From Bacteroides clarus YIT 12056 (GTDB lineage: Bacteria; Bacteroidota; Bacteroidia; Bacteroidales; Bacteroidaceae), in the NCBI RefSeq assembly GCF_900129655.1, contig NZ_FQWK01000001.1, positions 543,013 to 607,012 on the forward strand: a stretch of 64,000 nt of DNA. The letters are read 5' to 3'. Position numbers and translations under genes: made by a program. The notes beneath the pieces are model-generated. The model ran no database searches. It saw only the letters and a list, made by a program, of their open reading frames with translations, and was not told where the DNA came from. Shown piece after piece: positions 1 to 9,250 of the stretch. The stretch's first letter is position 1. Each line of letters starts with the position of its first letter.

Positions 1-1857
1 ATCGGAATAGTTTATGGCAACGGGATTGTATTTGGCATATCCTACTAATTTATCCGGGCGGGCAGCGTGTGGACGCCCAAAACCTATTTGCGCACCGCTT
101 GTTCCGATAGTTTTGATATATTTGCCCACAAAGGCATTACCAGCTGCAAATTTGCCGATAGAACCTAAACCGACAAAGGCGGATTTCATCTTGATAGAAC
201 GTGTGCCGGTTGTTCCCGGTGCTCTCAACGACTCGTCATAAGTAGTGACATTATCGTTAGCAGACAGGGTTGTGGACCCCCAGTTACCACTATCCCAATA
301 CATATCGTCTCCACTTTTGTATAAGAGTAGGGGCTTGTCCGGTTGCGACCAATCCTCAAAGCTGGAGTTCTTAAGTTGGATTGTTCGTTCCGTGGTGAAT
401 GTATAGGTTGGCGATTCACTGCTTTGACCTGAGCACCATGCTCGATATTCGTAAGTTGTACCAGGGGTAAGTCCTATGATAAGTGCGGACATTTTACTTT
501 GGTTGTTTTCTTCAATTGTGGCAACAGCTTTATCCCATTCATTTTCACTGCCTAATACTCTATATTCAAAAGCCAAATCTTTTGATTCCGCTGCGTCATA
601 GGCCGTTTTGTTGACATTTGCTTCTACTGTAACTCTATGTGCCCAAACGGCATAGTCATTTACCAATTCTGTGGTTACAATAGCATTCGATACTAAAATA
701 CGTAAATTTGCCGTACGATATTTACCATTGGCATCGGTTGCTTTTATAACTACCAGATAATCTCCCCCTTTGTCTTCTTCTCCTTCTTTTTTTGCGAAAG
801 CGGCAAAAAATGCAGCCTTAAAAGTCATTTTAACAATAGAGTTGGTAGTCTCTTCGTCATAGTAATTTGCAAAAGTAACCTTATCTTTGATAGTTTCTTT
901 GACATTATCCGCCATCGTCAGTACGTCAATAGAGCTTGATTTTAAGCCTACCTTTGAAATAAATTCCGGGCATGTTAGTGTTAAACTTTTAAGTTCCGAG
1001 GTAGTAAGAACAAATACGTCTACATCTTTTCCGGAATCGTCAAGAGCAAAGTTAACAGGGTCATTTAAGGAGTGAAAAACACCATTTTCATATCGTTCTA
1101 TACGAGGTTGCCGGCTAATCCCTATATTCCATGCTTTTAACATAGGCTCTTCGGCTACATTCAAGGTTATGGCCATACCGCCATCTTGTGGGTCTAATTC
1201 TTCGTAATCAAAAGTCAGAGTATATTTGGTAGATATTTTTATATCTTTCAATGTGCCTTCTTTAGTGTAGGAAATATCATCTACTGTCACTGCTTCGACT
1301 TTCCAGTCCAGTTCTGTTTCTCCTGTAGGAAGCATAAAATAACCAGTCAGTTCCGGATGCTCTTTGTCAAATTCCAAAGCTCCTCTTGACATGGATACGG
1401 TTACTTTACTGCTTTTAAACTTTGCAGCAGCTACTTCTGTATAAGCTGTGGTTACCACAGTGTTCTGTACATAGAGAGGAAGAGTAATGGGGGTCGTTTG
1501 ATTTCGTTTAATCTCAAAGTCCATAGAACCACTATAATAAGGTGCATCATATGCCGCATCTACTTTGATGCCGGCTGACCCGCTTATTGTATACATGCCT
1601 GTGACTAATTCTAGACTTGAAGGTACAGTGCTGATTCCTTCGTACTCCCGGATTAGTTTACTATCGCTATTACGAAGTTTGACGACACAGCCGTTATTGA
1701 GTTCATCAAGCGTTGGCAGAGTGCGGGTAGTAGAAGGAACACTTGCCCCCATCTTAACCGATAAGGCTAAAATTCCATTGCCGTTCAATTCTTCTTCACT
1801 ACAAGAAGTCAGACAGCATAGAACGCATAATAAGATATATAAAAATAGCTTTTTCAT
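1..1857 (-). CDS. DUF4493/PCMD-type surface lipoprotein, 3'-truncated by window edge
   Basis: The reading frame is open for 619 codons from an ATG at 1857 to the window edge, so the C-terminus is missing. The start MKKLFLYILLCVLCCLTSC is a lipoprotein signal with lipobox Cys at residue 19. The middle part resembles a DUF4493 region followed by a fibronectin-like module (YEYRAWCSG, TYTFTTE). Near the edge an NSSFEDW motif opens what looks like a PCMD (putative carbohydrate metabolism) beta-sandwich. It starts 6 bp after the preceding gene's stop, so it is the third gene of an operon of related lipoproteins. Function unknown; probably a cell-surface or fimbria-like structural or binding protein. 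Confidence 0.8.
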   Translation of the reverse strand, partial: MKKLFLYILLCVLCCLTSCSEEELNGNGILALSVKMGASVPSTTRTLPTLDELNNGCVVKLRNSDSKLIREYEGISTVPSSLELVTGMYTISGSAGIKVDAAYDAPYYSGSMDFEIKRNQTTPITLPLYVQNTVVTTAYTEVAAAKFKSSKVTVSMSRGALEFDKEHPELTGYFMLPTGETELDWKVEAVTVDDISYTKEGTLKDIKISTKYTLTFDYEELDPQDGGMAITLNVAEEPMLKAWNIGISRQPRIERYENGVFHSLNDPVNFALDDSGKDVDVFVLTTSELKSLTLTCPEFISKVGLKSSSIDVLTMADNVKETIKDKVTFANYYDEETTNSIVKMTFKAAFFAAFAKKEGEEDKGGDYLVVIKATDANGKYRTANLRILVSNAIVTTELVNDYAVWAHRVTVEANVNKTAYDAAESKDLAFEYRVLGSENEWDKAVATIEENNQSKMSALIIGLTPGTTYEYRAWCSGQSSESPTYTFTTERTIQLKNSSFEDWSQPDKPLLLYKSGDDMYWDSGNWGSTTLSANDNVTTYDESLRAPGTTGTRSIKMKSAFVGLGSIGKFAAGNAFVGKYIKTIGTSGAQIGFGRPHAARPDKLVGYAKYNPVAINYSD

Positions 1858-1863
1858 ATTTTA

Positions 1864-3096
1864 TTAGTTGCCGGTAATCAATGTCAACGTTTCTTCTGTT
1901 ACCACGTTGTTTTGATCAACTGCTTTGATTATGAACTTGTGCGTACCGGAACCTAAACCGGCAAGCAATGGAACGAAAGTTGTAATATTGAATTCTAATG
2001 ATTTCTGTCCGATTACCTGATCTGCAACAGGGAATCCTAAACTACCTAATCCTTCTTGCAATTCTTCCGGATAAGCAAGATCAAAGCTCTTTTTCAAGCC
2101 TACTCCGGCCAATTCGTCTTCGGTAAGAACTTCCGAGTCAATCGTCACATACAAATGTGTCAAACGATTAGAAGCAGTAATATCCACTACACACGTCAGT
2201 TGGCCACTGGAAGGAACTTTTTGGGCTTCTTTTATATCAAAACCACGCCCTGTAATAGTAGGCTTAGTTTTATCTTCTTCTTCATCTTCATCATCAGGGA
2301 TTGTTTCCTCACCAGCTATGATGTTATAATTTTTATCAATAATTGTCACACTTAAATCTACTTTCATTTTTAAAGATACCAAACCGGAATCTTCGATAAC
2401 ATCTTCACTCACATTTGTTAATGTAAAGTTAATGTTCACTGCACTGCCTGATGTCGCAGAGTATGTTTTAGTAAAGTTTTCTTTATAGGTATCCACTGTA
2501 CCGTCAAAGATTACATAGACCACTGTAATTTCACCTTTTGCAGGTGCAAAATAGATAGGATTGTTGATGGCCTCTTCAATATCTGAATAAGTATGGGAGT
2601 TCTCTCCAACAACTATGGTAACGGTAACATCTGTCCCCAAAAATTTTTTAAGGGCTTCATCGAAAGTAACCACCGCTTTTATGTTTTTCATTTCACATGT
2701 AATCGGTTTTACTTCTGTAATAGCACTTGGCTTAATACTGAAGACTTCCGAAGTCCCTTCAAAATATGCTTTCGTATCCACCTGTTTTAATTGATGGGAC
2801 ATTGCTTTGATATAATAATCACCGGATAATACACTGATTAAGTCCGGCATATCTTTATAAGTCCATGATTCTACTAAACTATTGTCTTTTGTGTATAATG
2901 AAACAATGTATTCATCGGTATTTGTAACAGAACGTGCTGTAGGAGCTTCTGTTACTTGTACGTTTAAAAGTTCTTTTAAACGTATATCCACCATTTGAGG
3001 ATCGCCTCCTTCTGTATATTCTACTTTTTCTCTATCACATGCAATAAAACTGATTAGAATACAGCATAAATAAAAAAAGGTGTATAGTTTCTTCAT
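1864..3096 (-). CDS. DUF4493-type lipoprotein
   Basis: 410 aa. The N-terminus has a hydrophobic signal ending in LISFIACDRE, with the lipidation Cys at residue 20. The next ~220 residues are beta-rich and resemble the DUF4493 region of its two neighbours, including a phrase about side-chain-poor strands (YYIKAMSH, YFEGTSEVF) also seen in the 3107-5800 product. An acidic linker DDEDEEEDK precedes a C-terminal Ig-like segment. It lacks the PCMD-type domain of its neighbours. Middle gene of a three-gene operon (gaps 10 and 6 bp). Likely exported and anchored to the outer membrane; exact role unknown. Confidence 0.8.
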   Translation of the reverse strand: MKKLYTFFYLCCILISFIACDREKVEYTEGGDPQMVDIRLKELLNVQVTEAPTARSVTNTDEYIVSLYTKDNSLVESWTYKDMPDLISVLSGDYYIKAMSHQLKQVDTKAYFEGTSEVFSIKPSAITEVKPITCEMKNIKAVVTFDEALKKFLGTDVTVTIVVGENSHTYSDIEEAINNPIYFAPAKGEITVVYVIFDGTVDTYKENFTKTYSATSGSAVNINFTLTNVSEDVIEDSGLVSLKMKVDLSVTIIDKNYNIIAGEETIPDDEDEEEDKTKPTITGRGFDIKEAQKVPSSGQLTCVVDITASNRLTHLYVTIDSEVLTEDELAGVGLKKSFDLAYPEELQEGLGSLGFPVADQVIGQKSLEFNITTFVPLLAGLGSGTHKFIIKAVDQNNVVTEETLTLITGN

Positions 3097-3106
3097 ATCT
3101 ATATAA

Positions 3107-5800
3107 TTAATAGATTAATTCAATATCGTCAATATATAATTCGGAGCCGGTAACACAGGCTTGAGCTTTGCTTTCTGGGCTTGTAACACTTGGATTATCA
3201 ATTTTTTCTTCGCTCGTTAACCAATCTTTTCCACCAATAGAAGAACAAAACATTATACATATATTATCTGGTTTTTCACATCCTACTGATGGGTATTGGA
3301 TATCAAGAGTTTTTGTTAATATATTAGCTGTTTCATCCAAATCTAATTCAAGATATTCTTTATCCTTTAATATACTTTTAGAACCTTTCCGTAGCATAAT
3401 TCTTACATATCCTTTGTCGGTGGTAAGCCCACTTGTTTTGGATGTATATTTGTATTTAAATTTTAATTGAGAAGGACGATTAAAGAAAGGATATCCTTCA
3501 TTTACTATATCTTTTTCGTTTTGATATGAATAAGAACCTAAAAATAATCGACCTGCAGATTGTTGTAAGGTTATTGATGGAGTATTTAATTGTTCAAATC
3601 CAGGAAAACTGGCATAACATTCGTTTTTATTTATAAAATATCCAATACTACCTAATGGGGAAATATCGCCTCCTACTCCACTCCAACTTACATTCCTTAT
3701 TCTTACATATGTGTTATCATCAATTATGACTTTATCTGTAGAGGGTACAATATACCAAGTATTAACAGCATTTCCTGTTAAATTTGGCATTGTTTTTTCA
3801 TTTACATTTTCCCATGCTACAGGCGTATTTACACTTAATGTTGTTTTTTGATATTCTTCTGTTGTTGTATATCCAGAAAAATCGAATCCAGCTCCTCGTT
3901 TTGCCCATGGGCCACCTTTATTTATAGTTGTCCCGTTGTAACGTCCAGAAGTCCATTCGTTAAATGTTGGATTGGGCAACTGTATTTTTGCTTCTGTTAG
4001 TAAGGAGTATTCTACATTATTTGTAACCTCTCCACCTTCATTGCATATTCCGACTATGGTATATGTAACTCCAGGTTCTAATCCACTCCACAAGTATGTA
4101 TTTCCTTTTCGCGTAGTTGATATTTCAGAACCGTTGTATGTCAATTTTAAATATTTCAGTACTGCATTTTGAGCTTCTACTGTGTTAGCTTTTACCTGTA
4201 AAGTTGCTTTCCGTGCCCAGATGTCATTCTCATCAGCCGTAATAGTAAATTCTGGTATATGGTAGCTCAATGTCTGTTCTTCAGAAATTTTACTACCATA
4301 TCGTGCGCGTACTACTAAGTTTCTATGTATTTCGGGCAACTTCTTGATTTTTACTTTATGTTTTTTGACCTCTTCTGTATTATCGCTTACCCATTCGGTG
4401 GTAGCTTTTACCCATTCGCTCGCTTCATTTTTGTATTCAAAGATAACATTATTAACATCCTGTTCTCCTGTAATGCCGGATGTTAAGAGGTTAATTTCTG
4501 CTTCGGCTTCAGTGCTTCCAATAAGTACCGTTTTGGCAATTGCAGGGAATGAGAATTGATTGCTTTGCAAAGTAGTAGTAAAGGAGAGTTCCGTTTCATG
4601 TACTACACCTCGTTTATCCACTGCACGTAGGGTAAACTTACTGGATTCGTCATTATCTCCGGTACATACCATATTCATTATTAATTGTGTAAAGTCAATC
4701 AATGCCAACCGTTCTATCTTTCCATCCTCCAGTCCGAGAAGACGTAGTCCTTTGTCTACTACTTTCTGTTTCATCGCTTTGGCGGCATCACTTGTAGGCA
4801 CAAGCTTCACTAAACCATCTATTCCTACTGGTTCAGAATTCAAATAAGGAGATTCTATAAGTAAATCACACTCTCTGATACCTGCACGGGCATTTAAAGT
4901 AACTTTCATTGATTCCGGTTGAGAACCTTCACGTAAGGTAATAGTTTGACCGTTATCAAAACCTTGCGCAGTAAATTCCGGAGCTTTTAAATTGAGCGAT
5001 GCGTCCGAAATATCTATTGTTACAACCTCTTCGGATTTGACGGTATTATAGGTAATGTTCAATGTTCCACTTCCCGTATCACCACCATTTACATCGACTT
5101 GAATAATGTAGTGCTGGCGTGCTTCGGTCTCATCAATATCCAGTAGTCTTAAAGTTTGTCCTATACCATTTTGTTTTTTTACTTTTGCTTCAAGTTGTAA
5201 ACTGCCGGGCTTTAAATAGACAGGACGTTGGTCGTCTTTTGCAATATCAATAGTTGTGCCGGTGTTTGAACGGGCCTGCATCTCAAATGTTGTAAAATAC
5301 TTTTGAACAGCTTCTGAACAAATCACGGTAAGCTGTACATTGGCTATGTAGCAGGTGATGTCAGCAGTGGTATTCTGATTCTCAAGGATCTGGATATTTG
5401 TACTTCCTTCATAGTAGGCAGCATTAAAACCTTCTTTCTTTTCGTCACCATAGTAGGCCTTCAGCGTGTAATTGCCAATAGCTATTTTCTCTCCTTCTTT
5501 AAAGTCTGCATAAGAATCCCAATGCTTCACTTCTGCCTTTTCATTGGATAAAGATAATGAAAATGATGACGCTTCCGGTACTTCTTCCATACGGGTGGTC
5601 GTAATAGCCGATTGCTTATCGGATTGACCGCGTGTATCGGATGAACTGCCTACTTCTATCATGCTTGGATTAGCGGATAGTTGTATGTTCATTGTGCCAT
5701 AACCTGTAGCATGTCTTTCGTCTTGTTCGCATCCCGCGAATAAAACTGATATTATGACAAACAGAGTTAAAATAGTTGTGTATTTTTTGCCCATTGACAA
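3107..5800 (-). CDS. DUF4493 + PCMD-type surface lipoprotein
   Basis: 897 aa, with a possible better start at the third codon (5794, MGKKYTT). The signal peptide ends in SVLFAGCEQDE (lipobox). Residues ~30-270 resemble DUF4493, with repeated Ig/fibronectin-like modules to about residue 620. A C-terminal module opening PNPTFNEWTSG resembles the PCMD domain of Bacteroides surface proteins. First gene of the three-gene lipoprotein operon, with a TATCTTTG promoter ~45 bp upstream. Such proteins are often annotated as fimbrillin-like or glycan-associated; no enzymatic motif is visible. Family assignment is by recognition, not by a search. Confidence 0.82.
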   Translation of the reverse strand: MSMGKKYTTILTLFVIISVLFAGCEQDERHATGYGTMNIQLSANPSMIEVGSSSDTRGQSDKQSAITTTRMEEVPEASSFSLSLSNEKAEVKHWDSYADFKEGEKIAIGNYTLKAYYGDEKKEGFNAAYYEGSTNIQILENQNTTADITCYIANVQLTVICSEAVQKYFTTFEMQARSNTGTTIDIAKDDQRPVYLKPGSLQLEAKVKKQNGIGQTLRLLDIDETEARQHYIIQVDVNGGDTGSGTLNITYNTVKSEEVVTIDISDASLNLKAPEFTAQGFDNGQTITLREGSQPESMKVTLNARAGIRECDLLIESPYLNSEPVGIDGLVKLVPTSDAAKAMKQKVVDKGLRLLGLEDGKIERLALIDFTQLIMNMVCTGDNDESSKFTLRAVDKRGVVHETELSFTTTLQSNQFSFPAIAKTVLIGSTEAEAEINLLTSGITGEQDVNNVIFEYKNEASEWVKATTEWVSDNTEEVKKHKVKIKKLPEIHRNLVVRARYGSKISEEQTLSYHIPEFTITADENDIWARKATLQVKANTVEAQNAVLKYLKLTYNGSEISTTRKGNTYLWSGLEPGVTYTIVGICNEGGEVTNNVEYSLLTEAKIQLPNPTFNEWTSGRYNGTTINKGGPWAKRGAGFDFSGYTTTEEYQKTTLSVNTPVAWENVNEKTMPNLTGNAVNTWYIVPSTDKVIIDDNTYVRIRNVSWSGVGGDISPLGSIGYFINKNECYASFPGFEQLNTPSITLQQSAGRLFLGSYSYQNEKDIVNEGYPFFNRPSQLKFKYKYTSKTSGLTTDKGYVRIMLRKGSKSILKDKEYLELDLDETANILTKTLDIQYPSVGCEKPDNICIMFCSSIGGKDWLTSEEKIDNPSVTSPESKAQACVTGSELYIDDIELIY

Positions 5801-5843
5801 TACTTAATTATCTTTTTTACCTATTAAAACTTGAAACTGGGCG

Positions 5844-5851
5844 CAAAGATA
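5844..5851 (-). promoter_or_regulatory. Bacteroides -7 element for DUF4493 operon
   Basis: TATCTTTG on the minus strand fits the TAnnTTTG consensus, 44-51 bp upstream of the 5800 start. No good -33 TTTG at normal spacing was seen. Confidence 0.55.
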
Positions 5852-5907
5852 CTGTTTTTTGGCAATAAAATAACCGTGTAAAGCTCTATTTTACAGCGAT
5901 AAATGAA

Positions 5908-5932
5908 AAATGGGACATCATTTGTCCCATTT
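5908..5932 (-). terminator. Hairpin terminator of PEP-binding gene
   Basis: A 10-bp perfect stem AAATGGGACA/TGTCCCATTT with a 5-nt loop is followed on the minus strand by a T-rich stretch. It lies between the stop at 5992 and the next minus-strand promoter. Confidence 0.7.
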
Positions 5933-5991
5933 CCTACAAAAAAAGAAAAGTTGATTAATGTACTTTTTAGCTTATTTTTAATTATAAAATG

Positions 5992-8961
5992 TTACGGTTC
6001 GGGTAGTAATACTATTCCTTGCTTTTTCTTTCCGTCCATCTTAGCTGTTATCGGATGTTCAAAGTGTACATGACGCAGGTATTTGGTCTCATGTACAGCA
6101 GGTTGCGCATTCAGAAAGTCTTGATTATATACACCGTCATTTATAAACGCGTTGATTGTGAAATAACCGACACCGAAAGAAGTCAGGTTCTGAAAAAAGT
6201 GCGTTCCCTGGCTGGGATCGACACGATAGTTTGTCAGCCCGGCTTCTACAATAATACGTGCTGCACTGATATGAGGCCATTTTACAGGAATGCCGAGCCA
6301 TGTATCGCTACTGCCCCAGCGGCCCGGGCCTATCAGGACGTAGTTCTTTCCTTCGTTCAAGAATTGCTGGTTCAGTTTTTCTATCTCCCAGGCTATTTCC
6401 TGATTGTGGGAAGCGCTGTAATCATCAGTTTTTACGTAAATTACATCCTGCAATTCATTCATTATTCCATGTCCCAATGAATTGTTGGAACGGAGCAATA
6501 GTTGTTCATCGGGAATGGCTGTAAGGTCTTCATCAAGCATTTCCTTACTATCGACAATCGGACGGATTTGTAACAGATAGAATGTGCCGGTCTTGTCTTT
6601 TTCCCGGCTCATGGTAGCTGCGAATTCGATTTCAACAGGGCGGCGCATTTCCTGCTGTCCGTATTTCAATGCCAATTGTAGGATACGGGGCAGTGGGAAT
6701 ACATCATGCTGCAAGATATTGGCAAAGGTGATCACTTTACGCCCACCCGGATATAAACCGTCACGGATTATCTGGTCGTAAGGGTCATAGGTGGAAGCTA
6801 TATAATTGAGGGAACCGTCTTTCTCAGCCTCTTTAACATGTAATTTCAATAGGTTGAAACCGTCATCAATGGAGAAGTTATGACCGGCATTACGCAGGTC
6901 GAGCGCATAAAAACGCGTTTGGGTTTCTTTTAGTGCAATCTCCATCTCGCTGGTTTGCAAGACCTGGTTGGGGTGATAGGGAGAGAAACGAAGTGTCATA
7001 CCGCCGTCTACAATATATTTACCCAATCCGAGTGCCAGATTGACAATGCCCTCTTCCGCCTTTTCATCTCCGATAGGGTAGTAGTTGAGCGAGCGTGCTA
7101 CACCCGACATGGATGGATAGTAGCGGTCGCCATACTGATTTCCGACTACCTCTTGCAGGATGACTGCCATTTTTTCCTGGTCGATAACGTTGCTTGTTGC
7201 TTGCATATAGGCTTTTGAATCACGGAAATATACAGAAGCGTAAACTCCCTTGATGGCATCGCTGAGCATGCGGAGCATTTCATACTTGTCGTCCAGATAA
7301 GGAATCATATAAGTATTGTATATTCCGGCGAAAGGCTGGTAATGCGAATCTTCCAATAGTGAGGAAGAACGGATAGCGATAGGGGATTTTACTACATCAA
7401 AGAAAGTGAAAAAGTCCTCAACCAAGCGGTCGGGCAGTTTGGCTTTCAGGAAGTATCGTAAAATCAAATCATCATCCGCATCGGAGAGGGCTATTTGATA
7501 CAGGTTGTTGGTATCCATGAACTCGTCGAATACATCCGTACAAAGCACTACCGTTTTGGGTATGGCGACGTGGGCATTCTCAAATTCGTCGAATTCCGGA
7601 TGGTGCTTCACCATATTGTCAATGAATGCCAGGCCACGTCCTTTACCGCCCAATGAGCCGTCGCCAATGCGGGCGAAGTTCGAGTAGCGGTCAAAGCGGT
7701 CACGCTTAAAGACAGCCACCACACCCTGATTCTTCATCTTGCGATACTTTACGATTGCCTCAAAAATGATTTTACGGTGGGCATCTACATCCTGAAGACT
7801 GTTCCAGGTAATAGGCTTCAAGAACTCGCCAATGGGGAACATGGCACGCGAATAGAGCCAGCGGCTCACATGATTGCGGCTGATATGATAGAGGAACGAC
7901 TCTGCCGGAACCGCAAAAAGGATGTTTTGGAGTTCTTTCAAGTTTTTGACGCGGGCAATCTCTTCCAGCGTATCGGGATTACGGAAGATGAAGTCGCCGA
8001 AACCGAAATTGTCCGATACGATACGTCGCAGGTCTACGTCCATCTTCTTGGAGTTTTTATCGATGAAAGACGCATCATATTTAGCTGCGTACGAAACGTT
8101 ATCCGATTCGGAAGATTGTATAATCAACGGGACAAACGGATCTTCCTTTCGTATGGCGGCGCATAACTTGATACCGGCAAGCGCGTCTTTTTCACCACGT
8201 TCTACACGGGGGAAGCGAACGTCTGTGATAACTCCCAGTATATTGTTTTTGTATTTTTCGTATATGCCGATTGCTTCATTATAGGTACGCGCAAGGACGA
8301 TTTTAGGGCGTCCTCTCATGCGTAGCGTACGTTGGTGGGCATTCAGCGCTTCGGTAGAAAATTCCTGGCTCTGCTTCAATACGAATTTATAAAGATTGGG
8401 CAGGATAGAGGAGTAGAAGCGGATTCCGTCCTCTACCAGAAGAATAATCTGTACGCCCACTTCACTGACGTCATGCTCCAGATTCATTTTGTCCTCAATC
8501 AGTTTGATGATGGACACCAGTAAATCGGTATTTCCCAACCAGCAGAAGATATAATCGAACGAACTGAGGTCCTCGTTGGCAATACGTTTGGTAATGCCAT
8601 GACTGAACGGCGTTAGAATTACCATGGGAATATGCTCGTATCGTCCTTTGATGGTTCGCGCTACGTCAAATCCCTCGTTATCTCCTGTTCCCGGCATACA
8701 TATGATAAGGTCGTATGGCATGGACGATAGTTGGGCCAGCGCTTCCTCGCAAGTAGATACCTGTGTAAAGCGCGGCGGGTAACGCAGGGAGAGCGAGGTA
8801 TATTCATTGAAGATTTTTTCGTCGATACGGCCATCGTCTTCCAGCATGAAAGCATCATAAGGGTTGGCGATTAAAAGCACATTGAAGATACGTCGTGTCA
8901 TGAGGTTTGCAAACTGCGTATCTTTGAAATAGAGCTGATTTAGTTTAAACTTACTAAGCAT
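5992..8961 (-). CDS. Receiver-like/PEP-pyruvate-binding domain protein
   Basis: 989 aa cytoplasmic protein. Residues ~25-155 and ~165-320 look like two receiver-like alpha/beta domains; the second keeps an Asp in ITDVRFP, the first is degenerate. From ~430 on is a PPDK/PEP-synthase ATP-grasp-type nucleotide-binding domain (GDGSLGGKGRGLAF near 437, AIRSSSLLEDS). The last ~80 residues contain GPGRWGSSD. The phosphohistidine swivel domain and the TIM-barrel of true PEP synthase are not visible, so it is not a complete PEP synthase. It may couple a signalling input to phosphoryl or nucleotide binding. Start chosen at ATG 8961; an upstream ATG at 8971 runs into a stop after five codons. Divergent from a glutamate dehydrogenase. 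Confidence 0.85.
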   Translation of the reverse strand: MLSKFKLNQLYFKDTQFANLMTRRIFNVLLIANPYDAFMLEDDGRIDEKIFNEYTSLSLRYPPRFTQVSTCEEALAQLSSMPYDLIICMPGTGDNEGFDVARTIKGRYEHIPMVILTPFSHGITKRIANEDLSSFDYIFCWLGNTDLLVSIIKLIEDKMNLEHDVSEVGVQIILLVEDGIRFYSSILPNLYKFVLKQSQEFSTEALNAHQRTLRMRGRPKIVLARTYNEAIGIYEKYKNNILGVITDVRFPRVERGEKDALAGIKLCAAIRKEDPFVPLIIQSSESDNVSYAAKYDASFIDKNSKKMDVDLRRIVSDNFGFGDFIFRNPDTLEEIARVKNLKELQNILFAVPAESFLYHISRNHVSRWLYSRAMFPIGEFLKPITWNSLQDVDAHRKIIFEAIVKYRKMKNQGVVAVFKRDRFDRYSNFARIGDGSLGGKGRGLAFIDNMVKHHPEFDEFENAHVAIPKTVVLCTDVFDEFMDTNNLYQIALSDADDDLILRYFLKAKLPDRLVEDFFTFFDVVKSPIAIRSSSLLEDSHYQPFAGIYNTYMIPYLDDKYEMLRMLSDAIKGVYASVYFRDSKAYMQATSNVIDQEKMAVILQEVVGNQYGDRYYPSMSGVARSLNYYPIGDEKAEEGIVNLALGLGKYIVDGGMTLRFSPYHPNQVLQTSEMEIALKETQTRFYALDLRNAGHNFSIDDGFNLLKLHVKEAEKDGSLNYIASTYDPYDQIIRDGLYPGGRKVITFANILQHDVFPLPRILQLALKYGQQEMRRPVEIEFAATMSREKDKTGTFYLLQIRPIVDSKEMLDEDLTAIPDEQLLLRSNNSLGHGIMNELQDVIYVKTDDYSASHNQEIAWEIEKLNQQFLNEGKNYVLIGPGRWGSSDTWLGIPVKWPHISAARIIVEAGLTNYRVDPSQGTHFFQNLTSFGVGYFTINAFINDGVYNQDFLNAQPAVHETKYLRHVHFEHPITAKMDGKKKQGIVLLPEP

Positions 8962-8990
8962 GTTTTCTCATGGTTTATTAGTTCGGAGGA

Positions 8991-8998
8991 CAAAAGTA
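8991..8998 (-). promoter_or_regulatory. -7 element for PEP-binding gene
   Basis: Minus-strand TACTTTTG fits TAnnTTTG 30 bp before the 8961 start. Confidence 0.6.
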
Positions 8999-9037
8999 GC
9001 AATTTAAATGAAGAATGAGGAATGAAGAATGAAGAAT

Positions 9038-9045
9038 TACCTTTG
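9038..9045 (+). promoter_or_regulatory. Possible distal -7 element for glutamate dehydrogenase
   Basis: TACCTTTG immediately follows a short GAATGA-type tandem repeat (9009-9036). It is a second candidate promoter upstream of the 9171 element. Confidence 0.35.
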
Positions 9046-9170
9046 CAAGACACTTGTATGGCGCTGCTCAATTCTGTTTTTGTTATTCTTTATAATTTAT
9101 GAGATTTGACGTTTTATTATTATTTAATCAAAATATTGCCGTAAAGTTTAGGTGTTTTGAAAAGTTTTCC

Positions 9171-9178
9171 TATATTTG
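9171..9178 (+). promoter_or_regulatory. -7 element for glutamate dehydrogenase
   Basis: TATATTTG fits TAnnTTTG and lies 73 bp before the ATG, leaving a leader of about 65 nt. Confidence 0.6.
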
Positions 9179-9250
9179 CAATGTTATTTATTGACATTTT
9201 GCTCGAATGATTATTGAATAACGAGGTAAGAACCTTTAAAACGTAATATT

